The translations under genes and the position numbers were made by a program. Positions 1-6,246 of a stretch of 12,038 bases of DNA are shown piece after piece. The notes below the pieces were generated by a model. That model saw only the letters and a program-made list of their open reading frames with translations, was not told the DNA's origin and made no database searches. Origin of the DNA: Acidobacteriota bacterium (GTDB lineage Bacteria; Actinomycetota; Acidimicrobiia; Spongiisociales; UBA5794). The stretch lies in contig SMXV01000043.1 of NCBI GenBank assembly GCA_004356175.1, positions 1-12,038 of the forward strand, in the 5' to 3' direction. The number at the start of each line of letters is the position of its first letter. Position 1 is the stretch's first letter.

Positions 1-59
1 CAGCGCGAAAGCTTCGCAACCAGACCCGGCGAGTGTTCGCCATGCCAACCGCAAGCGTC

Positions 60-65
60 TACCGT
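60..65 (+). promoter_or_regulatory. -10 box for leaderless metal ABC ATPase gene
   Basis: TACCGT ends exactly 6 nt before ATG 72, the spacing expected if transcription starts on or next to the start codon. No Shine-Dalgarno sequence precedes that ATG. No convincing -35 hexamer is visible. The call is supported mainly because the same TAnnnT plus 6 nt geometry recurs at other genes in the window. Confidence 0.5.
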
Positions 66-71
66 CTGGGT

Positions 72-884
72 ATGCAGGCGGTCACAGCAACAGATGTCGA
101 GTTTCGGTACGGGACCCATATAGCGGTTACCCAGTCGTCCTTTACGATTCCGAAGGCTTCGATTACGGCACTTATCGGCCCGAACGGGTCGGGCAAGTCG
201 ACCATCCTCAACGCGGTTGCTGGTCTCATCTCACCAAGCATCGGCACACTCGACGTATCTGTGGCCCCGTCCCAGCAGAGAATCTCCCTCGTGTTGCAGT
301 CGACACAAGTCAATGACGCGCTGCCGATAACGGTTGCCGAAGTCGTGGCGATGGGTCGATACCCAGGGCTCTCTCGGTTCCGGCGACTCACGTTGCACGA
401 CAGGGAAGTCGTATCAAAAGCGATGCGCCGGATGGCGATCGAGGATCTTGCTCAAGAACACCTCAGTGAGCTCTCCGGTGGGCAGCGCCAACGGGTGTTT
501 GTCGCCCAGGGCATTGCGCAGGAAAGGGATCTTCTTCTGCTCGACGAACCATTGACAGGTCTTGACCTTCCGTCAGCGAAGGCCGTCGACAGCGTCATCC
601 ACGAGGAACAAGAACGCGGCGGAACGGTCGTAATGACCACACATGACCTTTCTGAGGCCCGAGTTGCCGATCACGTCATTCTCATGGCGGGGCGGGTAGT
701 CGCTTCTGGCACTCCAACTGATGTACTCACCGTTGCAAACCTGAAGGAAGCGTATGGCTCAGCGCTCCTACATTTCGAGGGAGATGAAGTCTTCTTCGAC
801 GATCCCGATCATCCTCAGGGACAGGACCTCCACGTGCACCAGAATCGCTCAATACATGTCGAGACGCATCACGACAACGGTTGA
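72..884 (+). CDS. Zinc/metal ABC transporter ATP-binding protein (AztA/ZnuC-like)
   Basis: This is the ATPase subunit of a metal-ion importer and should act at the inner face of the membrane. The 270-aa product has Walker A GPNGSGKST (about residues 36-44), signature LSGGQRQR (134-141), Walker B LLLLDEP (catalytic Glu about 159) and an H-loop MTTHDL (His about 191). The stretches PITVAEVVAMGRY and VAQGIAQERDLLLLDEP resemble AztA-type zinc transporters, though ZnuC or manganese relatives cannot be excluded. ATG 72 was chosen because a TAnnnT box lies 6 nt upstream. The frame stays open to the window edge, so a GTG at 33 or an ATG at 42 is possible. The C-terminus is rich in His and Asp and may bind metal. 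A Zur-like gene follows after 54 bp, which supports a zinc role. The permease and binding protein are not in the window. Confidence 0.85.
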   Translation: MQAVTATDVEFRYGTHIAVTQSSFTIPKASITALIGPNGSGKSTILNAVAGLISPSIGTLDVSVAPSQQRISLVLQSTQVNDALPITVAEVVAMGRYPGLSRFRRLTLHDREVVSKAMRRMAIEDLAQEHLSELSGGQRQRVFVAQGIAQERDLLLLDEPLTGLDLPSAKAVDSVIHEEQERGGTVVMTTHDLSEARVADHVILMAGRVVASGTPTDVLTVANLKEAYGSALLHFEGDEVFFDDPDHPQGQDLHVHQNRSIHVETHHDNG

Positions 885-926
885 ACTGGCGATTCCCATA
901 TTTCATCGATAGTGAGAACGGACCGA

Positions 927-932
927 TACTCT
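927..932 (+). promoter_or_regulatory. -10 box for leaderless Fur/Zur gene
   Basis: TACTCT lies 6 nt before GTG 939. This geometry favours GTG 939 over the in-frame GTG 912, which has neither a Shine-Dalgarno sequence nor a suitably placed -10. It implies that the regulator has its own promoter inside the 54-bp gap after the ATPase gene, besides any read-through. Confidence 0.45.
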
Positions 933-938
933 GCCAGT

Positions 939-1403
939 GTGACGAACACACCGTCCCCGTCCGATATTCATGATCTGATTCGACGTCGGCTCGCTGAGGG
1001 TGGCATTCGATATAGCTCAGGTCGACGATCAGTAGTCACGGCGGTTCAGATGGCTCCCGGACCGCGGAGTGCAGCAGAGCTGGCGTTCGAGTCGACCAAT
1101 CCCCTGCCGGTGTCGTCGCTGTATCGCACGCTCTCAATATTTGAGGAAGCAGGAGTGTTGAAGCGAGACCACGGAGCCGATGGCGTGGCCCGATACGAAC
1201 TCTCCGAGTGGCTCACAGGTCATCACCACCACATTATCTGCGTCTCGTGTGGGGCAATAGAGGACATCGACGTTCCCACCAACTCGGAGAAGACCCTTCA
1301 CGACATCGCTAGTGGCATCGGTGGCCGAGCGGGCTATCGCGTTCTTGACCACGTGCTTGAGGTTGAGGGTGTCTGTCGAAACTGCGACCTACAACACCAC
1401 TGA
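939..1403 (+). CDS. Fur-family transcriptional regulator, Zur-like
   Basis: This is a 154-aa metal-responsive repressor. The N-terminal winged helix (about residues 5-85) contains the recognition-helix segment PVSSLYRTLSIFEEAGVL. The C-terminal dimerisation and metal-binding part has HHHH (about 95-98), CVSC (101-104) and CRNC (146-149), so both structural-zinc CxxC pairs are present. Linkage to an AztA/ZnuC-like ATPase suggests zinc sensing (Zur), but the sequence alone does not exclude Fur or Mur specificity. GTG 939 is chosen from the -10 spacing; the alternative GTG 912 would add nine residues. I did not recognise a canonical Zur operator near either gene. The gene ends 68 bp before the convergent IF-1 gene, and no strong terminator is seen between them. 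Confidence 0.85.
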   Translation: MTNTPSPSDIHDLIRRRLAEGGIRYSSGRRSVVTAVQMAPGPRSAAELAFESTNPLPVSSLYRTLSIFEEAGVLKRDHGADGVARYELSEWLTGHHHHIICVSCGAIEDIDVPTNSEKTLHDIASGIGGRAGYRVLDHVLEVEGVCRNCDLQHH

Positions 1404-1471
1404 TCCGTCGACCGTACTTTCGCCAGCGGCAAACGACGCCAGACCGCCGGAAGGGATGGAATGGTATGTGT

Positions 1472-1696
1472 TTAGCGATACCGCCATACGATGCGACCCA
1501 TGGTTGGGTCGTAGGCAGAAACGTCGACTTCAACGGAGTCGCCCGGGATGATGCGAATCATGCGGCCCTTGCGCATCTTGCCTGATGCGCGCGCCGTGAC
1601 CTCGTGGCCCGTGTCAAGTTTCACGCGAAAGGTTGCATTGGGGAGTGTCTCAACAACAACACCCTTTGCTCTGAAATAGTCGTCTTTACCTGCGAT
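1472..1696 (-). CDS. infA: Translation initiation factor IF-1 homologue with ATC start
   Basis: This 74-aa S1/OB-fold protein binds the ribosomal A site during initiation. Reading the minus strand gives AGKDDYFRAKGVVVETLPNA, then SGKMRKGRMIRIIPGDSV and ends in GRIVWRYR, which matches IF-1 along its whole length. The reading frame has a TAG at 1708-1706, followed only by GAG, ATT, CTC and ATC before the conserved residues. The Shine-Dalgarno AGGAG (1707-1703) sits 6 nt before ATC 1696-1694 and directly abuts ATT, so ATC is the best start and aligns with the usual MAKKD N-terminus. There is no ATG or GTG in frame until well inside the domain. The gene stands alone, not in a ribosomal-protein cluster, so it may be a second copy. 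The usual AHISGKMR is ARASGKMR here. An error turning ATG into ATC cannot be excluded. Confidence 0.88.
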   Translation of the reverse strand: MAGKDDYFRAKGVVVETLPNATFRVKLDTGHEVTARASGKMRKGRMIRIIPGDSVEVDVSAYDPTMGRIVWRYR

Positions 1697-1702
1697 GAGA
1701 AT

Positions 1703-1707
1703 CTCCT
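1703..1707 (-). promoter_or_regulatory. Ribosome binding site deciding the ATC start of IF-1
   Basis: AGGAG on the minus strand lies 6 nt upstream of the ATC codon at 1696-1694. It overlaps the in-frame TAG stop at 1708-1706, which rules out any start further upstream. Confidence 0.75.
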
Positions 1708-1810
1708 ATCAACTGGCCCAACCATCGAGATCAACCCAATGGGGCCACCACGAACCTCGCAATCGTACCGTTCGAAACATACTGTCGGCAGTCATATTCC
1801 CCCGCGTTTC

Positions 1811-1832
1811 GTTGCTACGGCCCGTAGCTAAC
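1811..1832. promoter_or_regulatory. Palindrome overlapping the mpaB-side -10 box (possible operator)
   Basis: Bases 1814-1820 (GCTACGG) and 1822-1828 (CCGTAGC) are perfect inverted arms around one base. GTT (1811-1813) and AAC (1830-1832) extend the symmetry across a single extra T. The right end overlaps the -10 box TAACGT (1829-1834). It lies between the divergent IF-1 and oxygenase genes, about 115 bp upstream of the IF-1 start. A repressor site is the simplest reading. A small RNA hairpin (6-bp stem, 3-nt loop) is the alternative, but would lie mostly upstream of the inferred transcript. Confidence 0.45.
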
Positions 1833-1834
1833 GT
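1829..1834 (+). promoter_or_regulatory. -10 box for leaderless mini-ORF/oxygenase transcript
   Basis: TAACGT lies 6 nt before ATG 1841. If used, the transcript would begin at that ATG and the oxygenase gene at 1864 would be read as the second cistron. Confidence 0.45.
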
Positions 1835-1840
1835 TCCCGA

Positions 1841-1867
1841 ATGAATGCCAATGAACCGTGCGCATGA
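1841..1867 (+). CDS. 8-codon mini-ORF coupled to oxygenase gene
   Basis: The frame encodes MNANEPCA and stops at TGA 1865-1867, which overlaps the oxygenase start codon as ATGA (1864-1867). The start is 6 nt after a -10 box. The oxygenase ATG itself has no Shine-Dalgarno sequence, so translational coupling through this mini-ORF is plausible. The peptide has a Cys codon next to last. It could also be a chance reading frame; there is no evidence for function beyond position. Confidence 0.35.
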   Translation: MNANEPCA

Positions 1868-2796
1868 CAGGAAACCCTTTCAATGTGCGCCACCGCATTG
1901 CGGAATCCGTCGTGGGTTTGTTCTCGCACGACGACTACCCACTTGCACACTCGTTGGACTATCCGGGAGACCCCGGTCTGTTCGGCCCTGGATCCCCAAC
2001 GTGGCAGGTAGTTGGAGACATCTCGGTCGTCATCGGCGGCATACGCGCCCTGCTGGTGCAGGCCGCTCACCCTGAGGTTGTTGCAGGCGTTGCCGAACAC
2101 TCATCCTATGAGAACGATCCGCTTGGAAGGCTGTCACGCACCTCGTCCTACGTAACTGCAACCGCATACGGCGCAATGCCGGAGGTCGAGGCAGCACTGG
2201 CCGTAGTTCGCAGAGCGCACCGTCCGGTGCATGGGCGGTCGCATCGCGACAGGCCGTACTCGGCAAGCTCGGGCGACGGCGCTTCTTGGGTACACAACAC
2301 TCTCGTCGAGTCCTTCATCACCGCCTATCAGATTTTCGGACCAGAGCAGCTTCCCGTGACACGAGCAGACGAATTTGTCGCCCAGCAAGCACGCCTCGGT
2401 GCAATGCTGAACGCAACGGAACTGCCGACGACACATGAGAGCCTCTCAGAGTGGGTTGACAGTCATCCGGATATCGGCACCTCGCCAGGCATGAAGGAGA
2501 CTGTCGCGTTCCTCGCTCAGCCACCCTTGCCGCGTATGGCAATGGCGCCATACGGCGTCCTCTTCCGTGCTGCCGCCGCCACCCTGCCGCCAAGGGTGGC
2601 TGGCATCCTCGGAGTAACTTCTCGAAGAAGTGCCGTGTCGCAAGGCAGGGCACTGGCGGTAATTCTGCGATGGTCGATAGGAGCCTCGTCGGCATGGTGG
2701 CTTGCCCTCACACGGGTAGGCGCGACCCATCCACCTGGCGTGCGCTTCCGATATCCGCCACCCATCGAAGGTGGCGAAACCATGTTCGACCGTTGA
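1864..2796 (+). CDS. MpaB-like oxygenase family protein (DUF2236)
   Basis: The 310-aa product has the hallmarks of the DUF2236/MpaB family, which includes the fungal MpaB enzyme and bacterial latex-clearing oxygenases and is thought to bind haem. Visible segments are GIRALLVQAAHPEVVAGVAE (about residues 59-78, with the conserved His), then a VHGRSHRDRPYSA block (about 122-134) and SWVHNTLVESFITAYQIF (about 141-158). The His residues in these segments are the likely ligand or active-site residues. The usual Asp-Pro before WVH is replaced by Gly-Asp-Gly-Ala-Ser. The substrate is unknown. ATG 1864 is chosen because it overlaps the TGA of the upstream mini-ORF; GTG 1858 would add two residues. 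It is divergent from IF-1 with no obvious functional link. Confidence 0.8.
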   Translation: MTGNPFNVRHRIAESVVGLFSHDDYPLAHSLDYPGDPGLFGPGSPTWQVVGDISVVIGGIRALLVQAAHPEVVAGVAEHSSYENDPLGRLSRTSSYVTATAYGAMPEVEAALAVVRRAHRPVHGRSHRDRPYSASSGDGASWVHNTLVESFITAYQIFGPEQLPVTRADEFVAQQARLGAMLNATELPTTHESLSEWVDSHPDIGTSPGMKETVAFLAQPPLPRMAMAPYGVLFRAAAATLPPRVAGILGVTSRRSAVSQGRALAVILRWSIGASSAWWLALTRVGATHPPGVRFRYPPPIEGGETMFDR

Positions 2797-2876
2797 CAGG
2801 AGCGCGGAATGAAAGGGGTCGAACGACCTACTCAAGACGCTCAAGAAAACTCGAAAACCGACGATACTTCTGACTA

Positions 2877-2951
2877 GGTGGGAGGCCGGCGAGGAGACTT
2901 GTTCCCGAACAAGACGATCCAAAAACCAAGCCAGTCACCCACCGCCTTTTT
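2877..2951 (+). terminator. Possible terminator after the oxygenase gene
   Basis: GGTGGG (2877-2882) can pair with CCCACC (2938-2943), and five T residues follow at 2947-2951. Inside the large loop is a nested palindrome, CTTGTTC (2898-2904) and GAACAAG (2907-2913), separated by two bases. The outer stem is short relative to its loop, so this is weak. The 243-bp gap between 2797 and 3039 contains no gene that I can support. Confidence 0.3.
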
Positions 2952-2956
2952 GATAT

Positions 2957-2990
2957 GACAAAAGCATGCCTCATCAGGCCTGCTTTTGTC
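2957..2990. repeat. Strong hairpin upstream of the ALDH gene
   Basis: GACAAAAGCA (2957-2966) pairs perfectly with TGCTTTTGTC (2981-2990). After one mismatch the stem continues as GCCT/AGGC around a 4-nt loop. The A- and T-runs lie inside the stem, and no T-tract follows on the plus strand. It could end transcription from the oxygenase gene or shape the ALDH promoter region, which begins directly after it. Confidence 0.6.
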
Positions 2991-3039
2991 ACTCCCCACA
3001 TGTGGAGGGTGGTGGCAGGGGCTATCGTGGCGGTGGACT

Positions 3040-4401
3040 ATGCAATCAATCGATCCGACACACGGAACCCTGCTCTCGACGTTTTCGGAACATTCGGAGC
3101 GTGAGGTCTCACACCACATTGAGGCGGCGAGCAACGCGCAGTCAGAGTGGAGAGAGACCTCCATACAACACCGGGCCTCAATGACGATTCGTCTCGCAGA
3201 CCTCCTCGAACGCGACCGCGAGAAGCTCGCGACGCTCATGGCACACGAAATGGGAAAACCAATCGTGCAGGGACGAGCGGAGATAGACAAGTGCGCTTGG
3301 GCGTGTCGGTACTACGCGGAAGAGACCGAGAGGATCCTCGAAGACCTCGTGCTGCCGACCGGTCGCACCAAGAGCTACGTGACCTATCAGCCCCTCGGTG
3401 TGATCCTCGCAGTCATGCCGTGGAACTTCCCGTTCTGGCAGGTAATACGGTTCGTGGCACCGGCTCTTATGGCGGGAAACGCTGCGGTGCTGAAACACGC
3501 CTCGAATGTGATGGGCTCTGCCGCTGCGATCGATGACCTGATTGTGGAGGCAGGATTCCCAGATGGACTCTTCCGATCGCTGCTGATACCGTCAGGGCGA
3601 GTGGCCGCAATCATTGGGAACCCGCTCATCGCAGCGGTGACGCTCACCGGTTCCGATGCAGCTGGCAGGGCCGTTGCGGCCAAAGCAGGGCAGGAATTGA
3701 AACGCACCGTCCTTGAGCTTGGGGGTTCTGATCCGTATCTCGTTCTTGAGGACGCAGACCTCGATGTCGCAGTGCAGGCCTGCGCCTTTGGCCGACTGCT
3801 CAACGCCGGACAGTCGTGCATTGCGGCTAAACGCTTCATCGTGCACGAGTCGATTGTCGACGAGTTCACAGAACGCCTCGTCACGGTGATGGACGCCTAC
3901 GTGATGGGCGATCCACTCGATGAGGGGACTGAGTTGGGACCGATGGCTCGTCTTGATTTGCGTGACGAGTTACACGACCAGGTCAGGCGCTCGCTAGCCG
4001 CCGGTGCCGAGCTAAGGCTCGGTGGACACATTCCCGAGGGGCCAGGTGCATTTTACCCACCAACGGTCGTCTCGAATGTGTCTGCTGGCATGGCAGTGTA
4101 TGAAGAAGAGACATTCGGCCCGGTTGCCGCAATCATATCGGTCAAAGACGAAGACGAGGCAGTTGCCGTTGCAAATGATTCCCCGTTCGGACTCGGCGGC
4201 GCCGTCTTCACTCGCGACCTGCGCCGTGGCGAGAACATTGCAAGAAACCGCATCGAAGCTGGCTCGGTGTTCGTCAACGCCTTTGTCGCTTCCGACCCTC
4301 GTCTGCCCTTCGGCGGTATCAAGGCATCTGGATACGGCAGGGAACTGTCCCATGTCGGAATGCACGAGTTTCTGAACATCAAAACCATCGTCATCCAATA
4401 G
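3040..4401 (+). CDS. gabD: NAD(P)-dependent succinate-semialdehyde dehydrogenase-type ALDH
   Basis: This 453-aa cytosolic aldehyde dehydrogenase most resembles the GabD1 type that oxidises succinate semialdehyde to succinate. Visible are the PWNFPFWQ motif (Asn about residue 129), NAD-site Lys in LKHASN (about 152), the general base Glu in LELGGSDP (about 226), the catalytic Cys in NAGQSCIAAKRF (about 260) and EETFGPVA (Glu about 357). LPFGGIKASGYGREL near the C-terminus is typical of this subfamily. Length is normal. ATG 3040 starts MQSIDPTHGTL, which matches the family's N-terminus; the frame is open upstream to about 2986, but that part looks non-coding. A possible -10 TATCGT (3023-3028) would give a leader of only a few bases. 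Substrate specificity is inferred from similarity; no GABA-pathway neighbours are present. Confidence 0.9.
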   Translation: MQSIDPTHGTLLSTFSEHSEREVSHHIEAASNAQSEWRETSIQHRASMTIRLADLLERDREKLATLMAHEMGKPIVQGRAEIDKCAWACRYYAEETERILEDLVLPTGRTKSYVTYQPLGVILAVMPWNFPFWQVIRFVAPALMAGNAAVLKHASNVMGSAAAIDDLIVEAGFPDGLFRSLLIPSGRVAAIIGNPLIAAVTLTGSDAAGRAVAAKAGQELKRTVLELGGSDPYLVLEDADLDVAVQACAFGRLLNAGQSCIAAKRFIVHESIVDEFTERLVTVMDAYVMGDPLDEGTELGPMARLDLRDELHDQVRRSLAAGAELRLGGHIPEGPGAFYPPTVVSNVSAGMAVYEEETFGPVAAIISVKDEDEAVAVANDSPFGLGGAVFTRDLRRGENIARNRIEAGSVFVNAFVASDPRLPFGGIKASGYGRELSHVGMHEFLNIKTIVIQ

Positions 4402-4410
4402 CCCATTTGC

Positions 4411-4456
4411 TTCTGGCGTACGTGAGCGCAATATATTGCGCTCACGTACGCCAGAA
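4411..4456. repeat. Perfect 46-bp palindrome between convergent genes
   Basis: The left arm 4411-4433 (beginning TTCTGGCGTACGTGAGCGCA) and the right arm 4434-4456 are exact reverse complements with no spacer. As RNA this gives about a 21-bp stem with a 4-nt TATA loop on either strand. Beyond it, GCCCA (4401-4405) and TGGGC (4463-4467) could pair across short unpaired stretches. It begins 9 bp after the ALDH stop and 14 bp after the exporter stop on the other strand. A bidirectional terminator is likely, but neither side has a T-tract. Confidence 0.9.
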
Positions 4457-4470
4457 AGGTTGGGCAGGGG

Positions 4471-6246
4471 TCAGGTCGCGGTGGCGGCGGTGGCGCCCTG
4501 CCAGTCCCGGTGGAGGGCTGCGTAGACACCTGACAGCCCGACGAGATCTTCGTGGGTGCCGTCTTCGACGATGACGCCGTCAGAGAACACCAGGATACGG
4601 TCTGAGGCTTCGGCGGTTGAGAGCCGGTGAGCAACGGTGATTGATGTTCTTCCCTGCGTGACCCGCTCAATCGCGTTGCGAATCTGAACCTCAAGCGCAG
4701 GGTCAACCGCCGAGGTCGCTTCGTCAAGCAGGAGCACAGACGGGTTCGAGATCCAGGCTCGCACGAGCGCAACCAGCTGACGCTCCCCCGCCGACAGGCT
4801 CGACCCGAGCTCACCACACGGGGTGTCGATGCCTTTGTGAAGGGACTCAACCCACTCAATCAGGCGAAGATCGCCAAACGCGGCGCGCACGGTTTCGTCA
4901 GAGACGCCGGGTCTTCCATACCGAACGTTGTCGGCAACGGTTGCATCGAAGAGAAACCCCTCCTGTGGCACATACGCCAGGTGGGAGCGGAGGGACGAGA
5001 ACGGAACGTCATCAACCGGTACACCACCAACCGTCACCTGTCCGCTCTGCGGAACAAGTAACCGTGTCACGACTTTCGCGAAGGTCGTCTTGCCGGATCC
5101 GGTTTCGCCAACCACCGCAACTCGTTGACCGGCAGGAATGAGTACGGACACGTCCTTGAGCACATCCGGGCCGCCTGGGTAGGCAAAGGTGACGTTGGTG
5201 AATTCGACGCGCAGGCTGCGGTCGGGAAGAGGTGTACCGCGTACGGGATCTGGGATGGCGATTGGTGTGTCGATAAGCATCAGAATCTTTCGGAGACCGG
5301 CACCCGCTGACTGTGCCTGATCAAGCGTCTCGACGAGCCGCTGAATGGGCTCGATAAGTAGGTTCACAAGAAAGAGGAAAGCAACGAGGGTGCCTGCCGA
5401 CATACCCCAGCCGGGGCCGAATATTACGCCAAGGGCAACGACCATAGCGGTGAGAAATCCGGCGAATAATTCGGCGCTCGAAAAAAGGCTCGATGCAAAG
5501 ATCGCCGTTCTGACCTCTGCATCAAATTGGTCGTCAAGAGTCTTGTCAACCCGTTCAATAACGATGTCCTCAACTCCGTACGCCCGAATTGTTGCGAGGC
5601 CCGATAGTGCTTCCCCCATCACAGCGAGCGAGTCGCCAACCCGCTCACGTACTCGGTCATACGCACGCGACAGGACACTCTGAAAGAACGCGACCATGCC
5701 GGTATAGACGACGACACCGACAATCACCGCAGCGGCAAGTTGCCACTGGTACACCACCATTACGACAACGGCGAGCACAACCTGTGACAGGCCGAGAATC
5801 ATGCCAACACCGCCCCACTCCATCCAATGTTGCATTGTTTCAATGTCAGACGTTACGCGAGCAACCAATGCTCCACGCCGCTCGGATTGCAGTTCCAGCA
5901 TCGACAACTTGTGGAGATGGTCGAATGTTGTGACACGGAGCTCCGCAAGACCTGCGGAGGAGGAACGGACGAGGCGCCGCATTGAGACGACACGAGCTGC
6001 CAGCGCAAGCAGAACGGCACCAAACGTGACCGCGCCGCTACGAAGGACCGCTTGCGAGTCGACGCCGCCAGATCCGAGTATTTCATTGTCGATGATCTGT
6101 TGGATCACGACCGGTACCACGACCTGTAGCGCGGTACCGAGCACTGCAAGCACAAGCGTCACGACAAGTCCGCGTCTCAGCGACGGTGCAACCACAAATG
6201 CGCGCGCGAGGGCACGCGTCGTGCCGAGCGTCTCATTTTCGCTCAC
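4471..6246 (-). CDS. ABC exporter half-transporter, subunit with intact Walker B and degenerate signature
   Basis: The 591-aa protein has an N-terminal exporter membrane domain (about residues 20-330, six predicted helices) fused to a nucleotide-binding domain. Walker A GETGSGKT is at about 380-387, the Q-loop Gln at about 428, Walker B LLLDEATSAVDP has its catalytic Glu at about 509, and the H-loop AHRLST has His at about 540. The signature is LSAGERQ (about 484-490) instead of LSGGQ. The start is GTG 6246, overlapping the TGA of the upstream partner gene by 4 bp, so the two are translationally coupled. Together they form a heterodimeric multidrug or lipid-type exporter of the MsbA/TM287-288 class. 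The substrate cannot be told from sequence. The C-terminus ends in an Ala/Thr-rich tail. Confidence 0.92.
   Translation of the reverse strand: MSENETLGTTRALARAFVVAPSLRRGLVVTLVLAVLGTALQVVVPVVIQQIIDNEILGSGGVDSQAVLRSGAVTFGAVLLALAARVVSMRRLVRSSSAGLAELRVTTFDHLHKLSMLELQSERRGALVARVTSDIETMQHWMEWGGVGMILGLSQVVLAVVVMVVYQWQLAAAVIVGVVVYTGMVAFFQSVLSRAYDRVRERVGDSLAVMGEALSGLATIRAYGVEDIVIERVDKTLDDQFDAEVRTAIFASSLFSSAELFAGFLTAMVVALGVIFGPGWGMSAGTLVAFLFLVNLLIEPIQRLVETLDQAQSAGAGLRKILMLIDTPIAIPDPVRGTPLPDRSLRVEFTNVTFAYPGGPDVLKDVSVLIPAGQRVAVVGETGSGKTTFAKVVTRLLVPQSGQVTVGGVPVDDVPFSSLRSHLAYVPQEGFLFDATVADNVRYGRPGVSDETVRAAFGDLRLIEWVESLHKGIDTPCGELGSSLSAGERQLVALVRAWISNPSVLLLDEATSAVDPALEVQIRNAIERVTQGRTSITVAHRLSTAEASDRILVFSDGVIVEDGTHEDLVGLSGVYAALHRDWQGATAATAT

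Noticed and set aside
5..17. Inverted repeat GCGAA-AGC-TTCGC as a Zur operator
   Set aside because: It does not resemble the known Zur or Fur boxes, is short, and lies at the window edge, where context is missing.
33..71. Upstream starts GTG 33 and ATG 42 for the metal ABC ATPase
   Set aside because: They add residues not expected before the ATPase fold and have no ribosome site, whereas ATG 72 has a TAnnnT box at leaderless spacing. The open frame to the window edge keeps this uncertain.
1404..1471. Terminator between Zur and IF-1 genes
   Set aside because: Only short 3-4 bp pairings are visible and there is no T-tract, so I do not call one.
1700..1702. ATT as the start codon of the IF-1 gene
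   Set aside because: It directly abuts AGGAG, leaving no spacing, while ATC two codons later has 6 nt and matches the family N-terminus.
2898..2913. CTTGTTC-CC-GAACAAG as a LexA (SOS) box
   Set aside because: Actinobacterial LexA sites have GAAC before GTTC around four bases. Here the order is reversed and the spacer is two bases.
2986..3039. Upstream TTG start for the ALDH
   Set aside because: The extra 18 residues run through a hairpin arm and a palindrome and do not match the family. The conserved N-terminus begins at ATG 3040.
4053..4859. Long antisense frame across the ALDH end and exporter end
   Set aside because: It overlaps two well-supported genes and the 46-bp palindrome, is Ser/Arg/Pro-rich, and matches no family; it is a shadow of high-GC coding sequence.
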